DNA from: Companilactobacillus kimchii DSM 13961 = JCM 10707
Lineage (GTDB): Bacteria > Bacillota > Bacilli > Lactobacillales > Lactobacillaceae
NCBI RefSeq assembly: GCF_001435445.1
Contig: NZ_AZDH01000001.1
Coordinates: forward strand, 181,110 to 245,109
Direction of reading: 5' to 3'
DNA length: 64,000 bases
Each line of letters begins with the position of its first letter. Within the stretch, counting starts at the first letter, position 1. The position numbers and the translations under genes were made by a program. Shown in pieces: positions 25,562-36,175 of this stretch. The notes below the pieces were generated by a model, which worked only from the letters and a program-made list of their open reading frames with translations, searched no databases and was not told the DNA's origin.

Positions 25562-26470
25562 TTATTTTTCAATTGTTTTGACCAAATTATAACAGAGTTT
25601 ATGACTAAGAATAGCTGTCTCCGGACTAACTGGATTCTCACCATCCTTGGTAACTGCCTTGAGAAAGGCTCTAGTAATCGGATCAAATCCTCTTGTCACC
25701 AAAGTATTCTCCCAATCCGGGCGTGAAGTTTGTGTAATCGCCCCGGTTTGATACATTTGTAAAAGATTTAAGTTAGTAACTACCTGGCGCACTTTTGAAC
25801 CTTGAACAGTAGTCATTTCTAAATTACTGCCGCCAACCATATTCGTAATAACTTGAACATGACTCTTTGCTCCAGTCAAAGTGATATAGCCTTGTTCTAA
25901 ATTACCATCATTAGTAACTAAGAAGTTATCTATTTTTTGAATAGGTTCATCCATCAAATAAACCGCCGTGTCGACTGAATGAATCATCAAGTCAAAAATA
26001 GCGAACGCTGTTGGTTGTAGTGCATTCTCACGAATCTTTTCCGAGACAATAGTTCGTTTATCAGTAATTTGTTTTAATTGTTGATCAAATGGCGCAAATC
26101 GACGATTAAAGCCACAAGTTAACAATAGTTTTTTCTTTTCCGCTAGTTGGTAAAGTTCTTCTACTTCTGCCAAATCTTCTGAAACTGGTTTATCGACATA
26201 AACGTTAATGCCTGCCATCAATAGCTGTTTGATGATCTGATAATGTGTTTGTGTTGGCGTATGAACAAAAACTGCCAGTGGTTTCTCAGCTATCAATTGA
26301 TCCAATGTCTGATGAAAATGTTTGAATCCATACTTCTGTTCCAACATTTTTCCTTTAGCTTCATTTCTAGTTGTTAAATGCCATTCATATTTATCTTGCA
26401 AAGTCGCCATAACCGGTAAATAAGCTTTTTGTGCAATATTTCCTAGCCCAATGACACCAATTTTTTCCAT
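25562..26470 (-). CDS. Gfo/Idh/MocA-family oxidoreductase
   Basis: NAD(P)-dependent oxidoreductase of 302 residues. The N-terminal Rossmann fold begins GVIGLGNIAQKAYLP at residue 5; the family motif VDKPVSED (E/D-K-P) lies near 92, and the C-terminal alpha/beta substrate domain follows, with a conserved DLMIHSVDTAVYL near 160. The substrate, usually a sugar or inositol derivative, is unknown. It lies 12 bases behind the UvrA2-like gene on the same strand, which suggests co-transcription without a clear functional link. AGAGGTTAAATAT precedes the ATG. Confidence 0.88.
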   Translation of the reverse strand: MEKIGVIGLGNIAQKAYLPVMATLQDKYEWHLTTRNEAKGKMLEQKYGFKHFHQTLDQLIAEKPLAVFVHTPTQTHYQIIKQLLMAGINVYVDKPVSEDLAEVEELYQLAEKKKLLLTCGFNRRFAPFDQQLKQITDKRTIVSEKIRENALQPTAFAIFDLMIHSVDTAVYLMDEPIQKIDNFLVTNDGNLEQGYITLTGAKSHVQVITNMVGGSNLEMTTVQGSKVRQVVTNLNLLQMYQTGAITQTSRPDWENTLVTRGFDPITRAFLKAVTKDGENPVSPETAILSHKLCYNLVKTIEK

Positions 26471-26482
26471 ATATTTAACCTC

Positions 26483-29017
26483 TTAATCTTGATTGAACAA
26501 TTTCAAATGTTCTTTGAGGTACTTTCCAGTTAAACTAGCTGAATTATTTGCAACCGTTTTCGGTGTACCCGTTGCTACAATTTTACCACCATTGACTCCA
26601 CCTTCGGGACCTAAATCATTGATGTAATCAGCATTGGATATAATATCCAAATCGTGTTCAATTACGATGATTGTGGCGTGACGTTTCAACAATTTATTAA
26701 AGACATCCAACAATACGCCAACATCCTTAGGATGCAACCCAACACTAGGTTCATCGAAGACAAAGAGTTGATTCTTTTGACTACGCTTCATATAAGTAAC
26801 TAACTTCATTCTTTGAGCTTCCCCACCGGACAAAGTCGGTGTACTTTCACCTAATTTAAGATAGCTTAATCCAATATTGATCAAAACATCTAGTGTGTTT
26901 TTGATTTGAGGAACATCTTGGAAAAATTTATCAGCTTGTTTAACTGACATATCTAGGATCTCAGCAATGTTCTTACCATGCCACATAATATCAAGAATTT
27001 CTTTTTTATAACGATTTCCGTGGCAGACAGGGCAAGTTTGAACCATATCAGGTAAGTACTGAATATCCAAAGTAATTACACCAGTACCACCACAATTTGG
27101 ACAAGCACCCTGTTTATTGTTGTATGAAAAATAAGTTGGCGTAAATTTCTTAGCTTTAGCCTCTGATGTTTGTGCAAAGATTTTTCTTAGATGATCCAAA
27201 ATTTTGGTGTAGGTTCCAACCGTCGAACGAACATTTTTACCAATTGGAACCGAATCAACTTTAACAATATTTTTAATATCAGCGTTATCAACTGATTTGA
27301 CAAATTTAGGTAGTTTCTCCCCATCTATTTTGGCTTGTAATGCTGGTAATAGACTTTCAAAAATTAGAGTTGTCTTACCAGAGCCTGACATCCCCGAAAC
27401 GATATTAAGTGATTCTTTACTAAATTTAGCCGTCATATCGTGAATGTTATAACGGTCTCCAATCTGAATACTGATGGTTCCTTTTTTAAAGACCTCTGTT
27501 GGTTGATGTTTGATAATATCAGCTTTACCCGTTAAATAAGGTTGAATCACAGAATCGGGATGATGTTCAATTTCCTCGACTGTCCCTTGTGTAATAACAC
27601 GACCACCATCAGCACCAGAATCAGGACCTATTTCAATTACGTAATCGGCAGCCGCAATAATACTTGTGTCATGATCTACGACAATCAAGGAATTCCCCAA
27701 TCTAACTAATTCACGCAAAATTTTAATCAATCCAGCCACATTAGCGGCGTGTAATCCGACACTAGGCTCATCTAAAACATACAGAACCCCAGTCATCTGA
27801 TTTCTGATCGTCCGAGCTAACTGAATTCTCTGAAGTTCACCAGTTGATAAAGTATTACCAGCACGAGAAATGGATAAATAATTAAGTCCCAAATCAACGA
27901 TGGGTGACAGCAAATCTAATAATTCATTAGTCAAATTTTTGCCCAAGGATTTCATATCATCAGGCAACCAATCCATAATTTCCTGACAAAAATCTTGAAG
28001 TTGGGAAATCGTAAATTGGGAAACTTCAGCGATATTTTTACCGACTAATTCATTGGTAAACAATTTAGGATTAAAACGACTACCATGACAATCTGGACAA
28101 ACCTTTTCGGTATAGAATCTTTCCAAACGTGTCAAAGTATTCTCGTTCTTAGTACTCTTCAAACTATTCTTGACGGCAGTTATTGCATTCTCATAAAGGG
28201 CATTCAGTCTAAATGAACGTCCAGTCTTAGTAGGAACCAAAACCTCTTTCTTCTGTTCCTTGCCATTAATAACGATATCCTTTTCCTTTGCCGTTAAGTC
28301 TTTGAATGGGACGTCAGTTCTAACGCCTAATTCTTTAATAATATCTTTTTGTAAAGTTCTTCCAGGCAAATTCCAAGATCTTACAGCTCCCTCATCAATA
28401 CTTAAGGATTGATCTGGAATAATCTTATCTAATTCAATTTCCTTTAAAAAACCCGTTCCTTGGCAAGTAGGACAAGCACCATCTGAATTGAAGGCAAAGT
28501 CCTCAGCACCAAAGGCCATGAATTTAGCCTGACAAACGGGACAGGTCATCATCCCCATAGCCTCATCGCTGGTTGGCAAATCCATAACTTCTGAAATCTT
28601 TAAAGTTGGATCTAAACGATGACCATTGGGACAAACTACTGAAGCTAGTCGTGAAAACATCAATCGTAAAATATTCAGACTCTCAGTCATCGTTCCAACG
28701 GTTGAGCGAACACTAGGTACAACAGGACGTTGTCTTAAGGCAATCGTTGAAGGTAAATTCTTGATGTTTTTAACGTCAGAACGACCCATTTGTGTGATTC
28801 TTCTTCTCGTGTAGGTCGACAAAGCATTCAGATACTTTCTAGCTCCTTCTGCATAAATCGTATCCATAGCCAAAGATGATTTTCCTGAACCCGAAACTCC
28901 GGTGATAGCTACAAACGAATTCAAGGGAATATCTACATTGATATTCTTAAGGTTATTAGCATTAGCACCAACAACTTCAATATTATCTGGAATATAATTT
29001 TTATGTCTAATTGTCAT
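26483..29017 (-). CDS. UvrA2-like ABC ATPase (excinuclease subunit A paralogue)
   Basis: UvrA-family protein with two ABC ATPase modules and zinc-finger CxxC pairs (CPVC, CPTC, CPDC, CPNC, CPVC). Walker A motifs are GVSGSGKSS near residue 40 and GMSGSGKTT near 545; [11 protein letters not shown] and [11 protein letters not shown] are the signatures. At 844 residues it is about 100 shorter than canonical UvrA, and the usual UvrB-binding insertion after the first Walker A appears to be missing. That fits class II UvrA (UvrA2/DrrC-like) proteins, associated with drug or DNA-damage tolerance rather than standard repair. GAGGGAGAAAG precedes the ATG. Canonical uvrA is expected elsewhere in the genome. 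Confidence 0.87.
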   Translation of the reverse strand: MTIRHKNYIPDNIEVVGANANNLKNINVDIPLNSFVAITGVSGSGKSSLAMDTIYAEGARKYLNALSTYTRRRITQMGRSDVKNIKNLPSTIALRQRPVVPSVRSTVGTMTESLNILRLMFSRLASVVCPNGHRLDPTLKISEVMDLPTSDEAMGMMTCPVCQAKFMAFGAEDFAFNSDGACPTCQGTGFLKEIELDKIIPDQSLSIDEGAVRSWNLPGRTLQKDIIKELGVRTDVPFKDLTAKEKDIVINGKEQKKEVLVPTKTGRSFRLNALYENAITAVKNSLKSTKNENTLTRLERFYTEKVCPDCHGSRFNPKLFTNELVGKNIAEVSQFTISQLQDFCQEIMDWLPDDMKSLGKNLTNELLDLLSPIVDLGLNYLSISRAGNTLSTGELQRIQLARTIRNQMTGVLYVLDEPSVGLHAANVAGLIKILRELVRLGNSLIVVDHDTSIIAAADYVIEIGPDSGADGGRVITQGTVEEIEHHPDSVIQPYLTGKADIIKHQPTEVFKKGTISIQIGDRYNIHDMTAKFSKESLNIVSGMSGSGKTTLIFESLLPALQAKIDGEKLPKFVKSVDNADIKNIVKVDSVPIGKNVRSTVGTYTKILDHLRKIFAQTSEAKAKKFTPTYFSYNNKQGACPNCGGTGVITLDIQYLPDMVQTCPVCHGNRYKKEILDIMWHGKNIAEILDMSVKQADKFFQDVPQIKNTLDVLINIGLSYLKLGESTPTLSGGEAQRMKLVTYMKRSQKNQLFVFDEPSVGLHPKDVGVLLDVFNKLLKRHATIIVIEHDLDIISNADYINDLGPEGGVNGGKIVATGTPKTVANNSASLTGKYLKEHLKLFNQD

Positions 29018-29044
29018 AACTTTCTCCCTCTAGTTAACGGGTAA

Positions 29045-29053
29045 ATTATAACA
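29045..29053 (-). promoter_or_regulatory. Promoter of the UvrA2-like gene
   Basis: Minus strand TG-T-TATAAT (extended -10) about 28 bases upstream of the start codon; no clear -35. The rest of the gap up to 29159 shows nothing clear. Confidence 0.45.
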
Positions 29054-29158
29054 TTGTCGTTTGTTATTCCTTAATATAACGATGAAGTTAAATTTTAGTA
29101 TTTATTTATCAAGCGATAAGTGGCGGCGGAATATTGTATTTTCTTTCTATTCTAAACA

Positions 29159-29194
29159 AAGAAGGACCATGTCGCTTGCGACATGGTCCTTCCA
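29159..29194 (-). terminator. Terminator after mnmG
   Basis: GAAGGACCATGTCGC pairs perfectly with GCGACATGGTCCTTC; on the minus strand it is followed by TTTGTTT. Confidence 0.75.
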
Positions 29195-29239
29195 AATTTT
29201 CATATAATATGTTTCAAAAAGTAACGTTATAACGGTTAA

Positions 29240-31147
29240 CTAGTTTGCCTCAGGCAACTTAGCAATCTTACCTTGTTCAATATAGACACTCAAGATACCG
29301 ATATCAGCGGGATTTACACCACTGATACGACTTGCTTGAGCGATTGTTTCAGGATTGATTTTACTCAATTTTTGAACGGCTTCAGTAGCTAAACTATCAA
29401 CCTTTGTGTAATCAAGACGAGCAGGAATCTTCTTTGATTCCATCTTCTTCAAACGGTCAATTTGAAGTTGTTCTTTTTTAATATAACCCGCATACTTCGT
29501 AGCAATTTCAACTTGTTCAGCAACTCGATTATCAACTGGAAAATCAGCAGCACCGACCATATCAATAATATCTTGATAGTGAACTTCTGGTCTTCTCAAG
29601 AAATGATCAGCTAGTACGCCATCCTTCAAAGGCTTTAAGTCATGTGCCTTTAGGAATGGCAATGCTTGCTTAGGGGTAATCATCTTACGTGAAAGACGAT
29701 CTAATTCCATCTTGATAGTTTGACGTTTCTCTTTGAAGGCGTTATAACGGTCATCATTAATCAATCCAAGGGCATAGCCTTTGTCAGTTAAACGAAGATC
29801 AGCATTATCATGACGTAAAATCAAACGATATTCTGCACGACTAGTTAATAGACGATATGGTTCATTAGTTCCCTTAGTTACAAGGTCATCAATCAAAACA
29901 CCAATATAAGCTTCGTTACGATGCAAAATAAATGGATCTTTACCTTGAGCACGTAGAGCAGCATTGATACCGGCCATAATTCCTTGACCAGCAGCTTCCT
30001 CGTAACCTGATGTTCCGTTCATTTGTCCAGCTGTGAAGAGATTCTTTACAACTTTAGTTTCAAGGTTTAACTTCAATTGCCATGGTTCGATAACATCATA
30101 TTCAATAGCATACCCAGGACGCATCAACTTAGCATTCTGAAGTCCTGCAACTGAATGAAGCATCTTCAATTGAATTTCCTCGGGCATAGATGTTGAGAAA
30201 TCCCCAACATAATACTCTTGAGTATCCTTACCTTCTGGCTCTAAAAAGATTTGATGTCTTGGTTTGTCAGCGAAACGAACAATCTTATCTTCAATTGATG
30301 GGCAATATCTAGGGCCAACACCCTTGATAACACCAGAGAACATTGGAGCACGATTAAGATTTTCACGAATAATCTTATGCGTATCTGCATTAGTATAAGT
30401 CATCCAACAAGAAATCTGATGTTGAAGATAACTTGAATCAGGCGTTTCAAATGAGAAATGGTTAGGCTCTTTATCACCTGGTTGTTCGATTGTTTGGTCA
30501 AAATCAATCGTATCCTTGTTAACACGAGGAGGTGTCCCTGTCTTAAATCTTGTTAACTTGAAACCATGCTTCTCAAGATCTTCAGATAACTTGATTGAAG
30601 GAATACTGTTATTAGGACCAGATGAGTATGTCAATTCACCAATGATGATTTTACCTCTGGATGATGTACCCGCTGTTAAGACAACAGATTTAGCATGATA
30701 CTTAGCTCCAGTGGCTGTAACGATACCTTTGCAAACACCATCTTCAACGATCAACTTTTCAGCAATACCTTGGCGGAGCGTTAAATTAGGCTCTTTTTCC
30801 AAAGTATTCTTCATTTCACGGTGATACATATTCTTATCAGCTTGGGCACGAAGTGCTCTAACAGCAGGTCCCTTACCGGTATTAAGCATTCTCATTTGGA
30901 TGTAAGTCTTATCGATATTGCGGCCCATTTCGCCACCTAAAGCATCAATTTCACGAACAACAATTCCTTTAGCTGGTCCACCAACTGAAGGGTTACATGG
31001 CATGAAAGCTACCATATCCAAATTGATTGTAATTAATAATGTCTTTTCGCCCATTCGAGCGGCAGCCAAAGCAGCTTCTGAGCCCGCATGGCCGGCACCT
31101 ACAACGATAACGTCATAAGTTTCTGAATCAAATTCTTTAACTTCCAT
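29240..31147 (-). CDS. mnmG: tRNA uridine-5-carboxymethylaminomethyl modification enzyme MnmG
   Basis: FAD-dependent partner of MnmE that adds the (carboxymethyl)aminomethyl group to the wobble uridine of several tRNAs. 635 residues, full length. FAD-binding fold [19 protein letters not shown] at about residues 15-33, then the conserved [13 protein letters not shown] near 50 and [12 protein letters not shown] near 157. The C-terminal helical part ends in the typical GISVNPADI-like motif [11 protein letters not shown]. Follows mnmE by 25 bases on the same strand, the standard pair to the left of oriC. Confidence 0.97.
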   Translation of the reverse strand: MEVKEFDSETYDVIVVGAGHAGSEAALAAARMGEKTLLITINLDMVAFMPCNPSVGGPAKGIVVREIDALGGEMGRNIDKTYIQMRMLNTGKGPAVRALRAQADKNMYHREMKNTLEKEPNLTLRQGIAEKLIVEDGVCKGIVTATGAKYHAKSVVLTAGTSSRGKIIIGELTYSSGPNNSIPSIKLSEDLEKHGFKLTRFKTGTPPRVNKDTIDFDQTIEQPGDKEPNHFSFETPDSSYLQHQISCWMTYTNADTHKIIRENLNRAPMFSGVIKGVGPRYCPSIEDKIVRFADKPRHQIFLEPEGKDTQEYYVGDFSTSMPEEIQLKMLHSVAGLQNAKLMRPGYAIEYDVIEPWQLKLNLETKVVKNLFTAGQMNGTSGYEEAAGQGIMAGINAALRAQGKDPFILHRNEAYIGVLIDDLVTKGTNEPYRLLTSRAEYRLILRHDNADLRLTDKGYALGLINDDRYNAFKEKRQTIKMELDRLSRKMITPKQALPFLKAHDLKPLKDGVLADHFLRRPEVHYQDIIDMVGAADFPVDNRVAEQVEIATKYAGYIKKEQLQIDRLKKMESKKIPARLDYTKVDSLATEAVQKLSKINPETIAQASRISGVNPADIGILSVYIEQGKIAKLPEAN

Positions 31148-31172
31148 TTTTCCACCTATTAACTTAAATTAA

Positions 31173-32561
31173 CTATTTTCCTAAACAGAATTGTGAGAAC
31201 AATTGTGTAATTAACTCATCTGGATAACTTTCACCGGTAATTTCACCGAGAGTGTTCCAGCAAGCTGTCATATCGATTTGTACAAGGTCAATAGGCATTC
31301 CAGCCTCAATCCCTGAAATAACGTCATTAAGACTATTCTTGGCCTTACGAAGCAATCCTGCTTGTCTAGCACTAGTGATGATGACATTACTACTATTATC
31401 TTCAATTCCTGAATTAAAGATTTTACCGATGGTTTGTTTGATTGTTTCAATACCATCATTCTTAATGGCTGAAGTTTGCAAAATAATATCGTCATCCTTC
31501 AACTGAACTACTGAATTAGGCGTTATAACGGGCATCAAATCATTCTTGTTAAAAATAACGATTCGTTTCTTGTCTGTTGTAGCATTTAATAGTTCAATAT
31601 CGTCATCTTCTAGTTCTCGACTAGAGTCCAAAACTAAAATTACCAAGTCAGCACTCTTTAAAGCACTCTTAGAACGCTCAACACCAATCTTCTCAACTTT
31701 ATCTTCAGTATCACGAATTCCAGCTGTATCGATCAATTTAAGCGGTACACCATCAATATTGACGTACTGTTCAACTACATCACGTGTTGTTCCAGCAACA
31801 TCAGTTACGATAGCCTTATCTTCGTCCAAAAGCCGATTCAAAAGACTAGATTTACCAACATTAGGTTTTCCAACAATTGCGGTAGCTAAACCATGTTGTA
31901 AAATTTCACCACTATCAGCTGTCTTTAATAGTTGATCAATACTTGAACTCACAGTACGAGCCTTTTCCAGCAACAATTTAGTTGTCATCTGGTCTGTATC
32001 GTACTCTGGATAATCGATATTAACTTCAACTTGAGCTAAAGAATCCAAAATTTCCTGACGTAAATTGGCAATCAAATGATGTAGATTTCCATCCAACTGA
32101 TTGACAGCCACTTGCATAGCTTTATCAGTTTTCGCACGAATCAAATCCATCACAGATTCGGCTTGCGTCAAATCAATTCGACCATTCAGAAAAGCTCGTT
32201 TTGTAAATTCACCAGGTTCGGCCATTCTGGCACCAGAACCAATTAAAAGTTGAAGTACTTTATTCGTAGCAACTATACCCCCGTGGGTATTTATTTCTAC
32301 TACATCTTCACATGTGAAAGTCTTAGGGGCACGCATTACAGAAACCATTACCTCATCAACCAATGAACCATCAGCTGGATCAATAATGTGACCATAATTA
32401 ATCGTATGACTTGCAACTTTAGCAAGATCGCGTCCCTTAAATAATTTCTTAGCGACTGAAATAGCCTGATCTCCTGACAAACGAACGATGGAGATAGCAC
32501 CTTCCCCAGGAGGTGTTGAAATGGCTGCGATTGTGTCGTATTCAGTTACTGCACTTGGCAT
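31173..32561 (-). CDS. mnmE: tRNA modification GTPase MnmE
   Basis: GTPase partner of MnmG in wobble-uridine modification. The N-terminal folate-binding domain begins [20 protein letters not shown]. The GTPase domain has G1 GKPNVGKSS near residue 231, DVAGTTRD and DTAGIRDT motifs after it, and NKND (G4). The protein ends in the prenylation-like CLGK tetrapeptide, whose cysteine is essential in the family. Length is 462 from the ATG at 32561, preceded by AGAAGGGAGC; an upstream ATG ten codons away lacks a binding site. No jag/khpB gene lies between it and yidC, unlike in many relatives. Confidence 0.97.
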   Translation of the reverse strand: MPSAVTEYDTIAAISTPPGEGAISIVRLSGDQAISVAKKLFKGRDLAKVASHTINYGHIIDPADGSLVDEVMVSVMRAPKTFTCEDVVEINTHGGIVATNKVLQLLIGSGARMAEPGEFTKRAFLNGRIDLTQAESVMDLIRAKTDKAMQVAVNQLDGNLHHLIANLRQEILDSLAQVEVNIDYPEYDTDQMTTKLLLEKARTVSSSIDQLLKTADSGEILQHGLATAIVGKPNVGKSSLLNRLLDEDKAIVTDVAGTTRDVVEQYVNIDGVPLKLIDTAGIRDTEDKVEKIGVERSKSALKSADLVILVLDSSRELEDDDIELLNATTDKKRIVIFNKNDLMPVITPNSVVQLKDDDIILQTSAIKNDGIETIKQTIGKIFNSGIEDNSSNVIITSARQAGLLRKAKNSLNDVISGIEAGMPIDLVQIDMTACWNTLGEITGESYPDELITQLFSQFCLGK

Positions 32562-32591
32562 AAAATAGCTCCCTTCTCTATTTTTGAGCAT

Positions 32592-32633
32592 AAAAAAAGT
32601 GCATAATCCGCCTGTTCTGACGGAAAAGCACCT
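32592..32633 (-). terminator. Terminator after yidC
   Basis: Minus strand: GGTGC-TTTTCCG against CGGA-TTATGCAC (two-part stem), then T7. It separates the rpmH-rnpA-yidC transcript from mnmE. Confidence 0.65.
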
Positions 32634-32701
32634 TGACTACTTTTCTATATTCGATATTGAAATTTCTAAAACATCTTAACGAGATTTTTAGAGATTGTCA
32701 A

Positions 32702-33544
32702 TTATTTACGATTTTTATATACACGCTTCTTAGCTTTTCTAAGACGACGTTGTTTATCACGTTCTGCTTCCTCAGCCTGTTTTTGTTCACGACGATACTT
32801 GAACGGATTTTGGAAAGCCAATGTCTGAAGAACTTGGAACGCATTAGTTACAACCCAATAAATTGTAATAGCTGATGGGAATGTCAATGCTGGAACAAAG
32901 ATAAAGATTGGCATGACATAAGTCATAAGCTTTGTTGTCGCATTTTGTTGTGGTTGTGAATAGCTAGAAATGTATGTACTTAAGAAAGTAAATACACCAG
33001 CTAGGATAGCCATGATGTAATATGGATCAGCTTTTCCAAGTTGCATCCATAAGAAAGTACCATCACGTAATTGTGTTGTCTTGTAAATAGCTTGATACAA
33101 GGCGAACATAACTGGCAATTGAATTACCAATGGCAAACAACCAGCTACAGGGTTAACTCCTGCTTCACTATATAACTTTTGTGTTTCTTCCCTCAATTTT
33201 TGTTGAGTCTCAACGTCTTTTGATGAATATTTGTCCTGAAGAGCCTTCATTTGAGGCTGAATCTTCATTTGCTTATTCATACTTCTGATTTGAAGCCAGT
33301 TAAGTGGCAACAGAATAACACGCACGATAACTGTGAAAAGAACGATAGCCCAACCATAACTATTACCTACGATTGATGCTAACCAAAGAATGAATTGAGA
33401 GAAACTATATAAAATATAGTGATCCCAGAACCCAGTACTGTGGCTTGTGATTGGTTCATTTAGGTTAGAACAACCAGCCAACACCAATACAACACTAAGT
33501 AATAGCGCAATACCTATGTACTTCTTTAAGCTTTTTTTATTCAC
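32702..33544 (-). CDS. yidC: Membrane protein insertase YidC (lipoprotein form)
   Basis: Inserts proteins into the cytoplasmic membrane with or without Sec. It has a lipoprotein signal with lipobox LAGC ending near residue 25, then the conserved five-helix core (GWAIVLFTVIVRVILLP with the groove arginine, NPVAGCLPLVIQLPVMFALY) and a strongly basic C-terminal tail that can touch the ribosome. I favour the GTG at 33544, which has GGGTG five bases upstream; the ATG four codons earlier (33556) has no clear binding site and may be the annotated start. Third gene of rpmH-rnpA-yidC. Confidence 0.94.
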   Translation of the reverse strand: MNKKSLKKYIGIALLLSVVLVLAGCSNLNEPITSHSTGFWDHYILYSFSQFILWLASIVGNSYGWAIVLFTVIVRVILLPLNWLQIRSMNKQMKIQPQMKALQDKYSSKDVETQQKLREETQKLYSEAGVNPVAGCLPLVIQLPVMFALYQAIYKTTQLRDGTFLWMQLGKADPYYIMAILAGVFTFLSTYISSYSQPQQNATTKLMTYVMPIFIFVPALTFPSAITIYWVVTNAFQVLQTLAFQNPFKYRREQKQAEEAERDKQRRLRKAKKRVYKNRK

Positions 33545-33584
33545 TTTTACACCCATTATTTTTTATTCATTAAAATTTAATATC

Positions 33585-33926
33585 CTACTGTAATATTTTA
33601 CCCAATTTTAATAAATGCACAATATTCTTTTTTGTTTCAAACATGTCCAAATCAATAGCTGGCTTTCTTGCAATAATCAAGAAATCTAATTCTGCAGGAA
33701 GTTCAGGTTTCAATTCCAAAAGTGATTGACGAACGTATCTTTTAATACGATTACGACCAACCGCAGTATGTGAAACCTTTTTTCCTACAGATAATCCAAC
33801 ACGAAAATGTTTTTGGTCCTTTTTCGCAATCTTATATAGTACAAAGTTGCGATTAGCGACTGAATATCCATTTGAATAGACATATTGAAACTCATTTTCT
33901 TTTTTTATTCGATAGCTTTTTCTCAT
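33585..33926 (-). CDS. rnpA: Ribonuclease P protein component
   Basis: Basic protein partner of the RNase P ribozyme in tRNA 5' processing. 113 residues beginning [20 protein letters not shown], with the RNR-type motif [12 protein letters not shown] near residues 57-68. A GGTGACAT stretch precedes its start. Lies 67 bases after rpmH, with a terminator-like hairpin between. Confidence 0.96.
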   Translation of the reverse strand: MRKSYRIKKENEFQYVYSNGYSVANRNFVLYKIAKKDQKHFRVGLSVGKKVSHTAVGRNRIKRYVRQSLLELKPELPAELDFLIIARKPAIDLDMFETKKNIVHLLKLGKILQ

Positions 33927-33954
33927 ATGTCACCAGACTACTCTCGTTTTGTAA

Positions 33955-33988
33955 TAAAAAAAGACCACCAAATTGTTTAGTGATCCTT
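33955..33988 (-). terminator. Terminator-like hairpin between rpmH and rnpA
   Basis: Minus strand: AAGGATCAC pairs (one bulge, one wobble) with GTGGTCTT followed by T residues. It may act as an attenuator that keeps rnpA below rpmH. Confidence 0.5.
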
Positions 33989-33993
33989 CAAAA

Positions 33994-34134
33994 CTAAGCT
34001 GATAATACTTTGCGACCCTTTTTACGGCGTCTTGCTAGAACTTTGCGACCATTACTTGTACTCATTCTCTTCATGAAACCATGGACGCGTTCACGGTGAC
34101 GCTTCTTTGGTTGATATGTTCTCTTTGTAGTCAT
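33994..34134 (-). CDS. rpmH: 50S ribosomal protein L34
   Basis: Very small basic ribosomal protein, 46 residues, starting [20 protein letters not shown] and ending KKGRKVLSA, the standard L34 sequence. GTCAGGAGGTTTACTG gives a strong ribosome binding site. First gene of the leftward rpmH-rnpA-yidC operon next to oriC; a TATTAT box on the minus strand near 34202-34207 may be part of its promoter. Confidence 0.97.
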   Translation of the reverse strand: MTTKRTYQPKKRHRERVHGFMKRMSTSNGRKVLARRRKKGRKVLSA

Positions 34135-34285
34135 CAGTAAACCTCCTGACTCTTATATTAAAAATTTTTTAAATAACACTTCTTCAGACAATTGCTTAAC
34201 TATAATATCATGTTCTAGCTCGAATTTAAACAGCTAATTTCCTATAAATGTAAAACTTCGCTAAAAAGTTTTTCGCATTTTCGAT

Positions 34286-34618
34286 TGTGGATAATTTGTT
34301 TAAAGATTTGATAACTTATTTTTTCCACAGCTCCATAAACAGGGTTTTCCAACTGTTAACTTTGCTGTGTTTTAGTTTTCCACAGAATTTGTGGAATTCT
34401 TGTTTTTTGTTTGTAACACCTGCAAATCAAGACTTTTTAAGCTTCTAAATTGTGGATAACTATGTTAACAACTGAAATGGATTTCTATTTTCCACAAAGC
34501 TGTGGATTATTAAATTACCTGTTGTTATTTCTTCATAATTTAAACAAGTGTTCTGTGGAAAACTTCTTAATAGAATGATAAACTATAAACTGTCATTTTA
34601 GGGAAAAAATTATCCACA
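34286..34618. other. oriC, upstream DnaA-box cluster
   Basis: The gap between rpmH and dnaA (34135-34640) holds the first half of the origin. Perfect 9-mers TTATCCACA or its complement occur at 34286-34294, 34451-34459 and 34610-34618. One-mismatch boxes are at 34321, 34376, 34488, 34501 and 34554, and a two-mismatch box at 34390. AT-rich spacers lie between them. The last boxes lie where the dnaA promoter (TAAACT at 34579-34584) is expected, which suggests autoregulation. Confidence 0.9.
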
Positions 34619-34640
34619 ACTTAAGATTGGGGGGAAATAA

Positions 34641-36017
34641 TTGCAAAATATAAATAACTCAACTGATCCAAAACTTACAGAATTTTGGGACTATTTTACA
34701 AGTAAACTTAGATCTCAATTAACTTCTGTCAGTTATTCAACTTGGGTTGAAAGTGCAAATCCCTTATACATAGATGGAAATAACATTTATATTTCAGTCC
34801 CAACAAAACTGCACAAAGACTATTGGGAACGAAATTACACCGAAAAAATTGCTATTTACTCATATGAATTAAACGGAATTGAACTCAACCCAATTATTGA
34901 AAATGATGATGAGGTCACAAAAAAAGAGGAGCAAGAAATTGCTCCCCAAGTTGAACCAGCCACTGAGACTGCTCAACCAAAACATATATTTCATAACTCA
35001 CATTTAAATCCGAAATATACTTTTTCATCATTTATTGTTGGTAGTGGAAATCAAATGGCCCATGCCGCAGCCCTTGCTGCAGCTGAAGATCCAGGCGGTG
35101 TCTACAATCCATTATTCATTTATGGAGGCGTTGGCTTAGGAAAAACTCATTTAATGCAAGCTATTGGACATCAAATGATCAAACTCGATCCAACTGCCAA
35201 AGTAAAGTACGTTACCAGTGAAACTTTCGCAAATGACTTTATTAATTCTATTCAAATGAGGACACAAGATGATTTTCGTCAAGAATATCGCAACGTCGAT
35301 CTACTATTAATAGATGACATTCAATTTTTTGCCGAAAAAGAGGGTACTCAAGAGGAATTCTTCCATACTTTTAACGAATTATACGAAAATGGTAAGCAAA
35401 TTGTCATGACTTCTGACCGCTTGCCAAATGAAATCCCTAAATTACAAGCCAGATTGGTTTCCCGTTTCACTAGTGGTTTATCAGCTGATATTACTGCTCC
35501 TGATCTCGAAACTCGAATTGCTATACTAAGAAACAAAGCCAAAGCGGAACATCTAGAGATTCCCAACGATACTTTGTCTTACATTGCTGCACAGATTGAC
35601 ACAAATGTCCGTGAACTTGAAGGTGCTTTAATACGCGTTCAAGCTTATTCAACAACCAAAAACACTGATATAACTAAATCCGTTGCTGCTGATGCGTTAA
35701 AAGCCTTTAAACTATCTAATGATAAAAAAGGCTTATCAATTGCAAAAATTCAAAGTAAAGTTGCGAAATTTTATCATGTCTCCGTTCAAGACTTAAAAGG
35801 TAAGAAACGTGTAAAATCAATTGTTGTACCTCGACAAATCGCGATGTACCTGGCTCGAGAGCTGACAGATAGGTCACTTCCACAAATTGGTATGGAATTT
35901 GGCGGAAAAGATCATACAACTGTCATGCACTCTTGTGATAAAATATCCGAATTGGCTCTAAAAGATGACGATTTAAAACGCTCCATCAACGAATTAAAAG
36001 ATGACCTCAGAAATTAA
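34641..36017 (+). CDS. dnaA: Chromosomal replication initiator DnaA
   Basis: AAA+ initiator that binds DnaA boxes and opens oriC. 458 residues. The N-terminal helical domain I (about 1-85) is followed by a variable linker with an acidic stretch. The ATPase has Walker A GGVGLGKTH near 162-170 and Walker B LLIDDIQFF near 224. The C-terminal DNA-binding domain has the signature GGKDHTTVMHS near 426. The start is TTG at 34641, preceded by AAGATTGGGGGGAAA; TTG starts are common for dnaA in this group and keep its level low. Confidence 0.97.
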   Translation: MQNINNSTDPKLTEFWDYFTSKLRSQLTSVSYSTWVESANPLYIDGNNIYISVPTKLHKDYWERNYTEKIAIYSYELNGIELNPIIENDDEVTKKEEQEIAPQVEPATETAQPKHIFHNSHLNPKYTFSSFIVGSGNQMAHAAALAAAEDPGGVYNPLFIYGGVGLGKTHLMQAIGHQMIKLDPTAKVKYVTSETFANDFINSIQMRTQDDFRQEYRNVDLLLIDDIQFFAEKEGTQEEFFHTFNELYENGKQIVMTSDRLPNEIPKLQARLVSRFTSGLSADITAPDLETRIAILRNKAKAEHLEIPNDTLSYIAAQIDTNVRELEGALIRVQAYSTTKNTDITKSVAADALKAFKLSNDKKGLSIAKIQSKVAKFYHVSVQDLKGKKRVKSIVVPRQIAMYLARELTDRSLPQIGMEFGGKDHTTVMHSCDKISELALKDDDLKRSINELKDDLRN

Positions 36018-36047
36018 CATGTTCATAACTTTTGACTTTTCCCAGAG

Positions 36048-36165
36048 TTATCCACACCTGTTAATAACATTCAAAAATCTTATGAATATTAAGTTCTAGT
36101 GACTTATCCACAGTTTTAACAGGCCCTACTACTACTTCTATATTTATATTAATTAATTAAAAAAG
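36048..36165. other. oriC, downstream unwinding module (DnaA boxes, GC cluster, DnaA-trios, AT-rich region)
   Basis: Between dnaA and dnaN: perfect boxes TTATCCACA at 36048-36056 and 36104-36112, then a short GC cluster AGGCCC (36121-36126). Next come five triplets CTA-CTA-CTA-CTT-CTA (36126-36140), reading 3'-GAT-GAT-GAT-GAA-GAT-5' on the other strand, then an AT-only stretch to about 36164. This is the arrangement of the Bacillus subtilis unwinding system. Confidence 0.85.
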
Positions 36166-36175
36166 GGAGTTACCC

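Noticed and set aside
31546..31935. Plus-strand open frame of 129 codons inside mnmE
   Set aside because: Antisense shadow of the MnmE GTPase domain.
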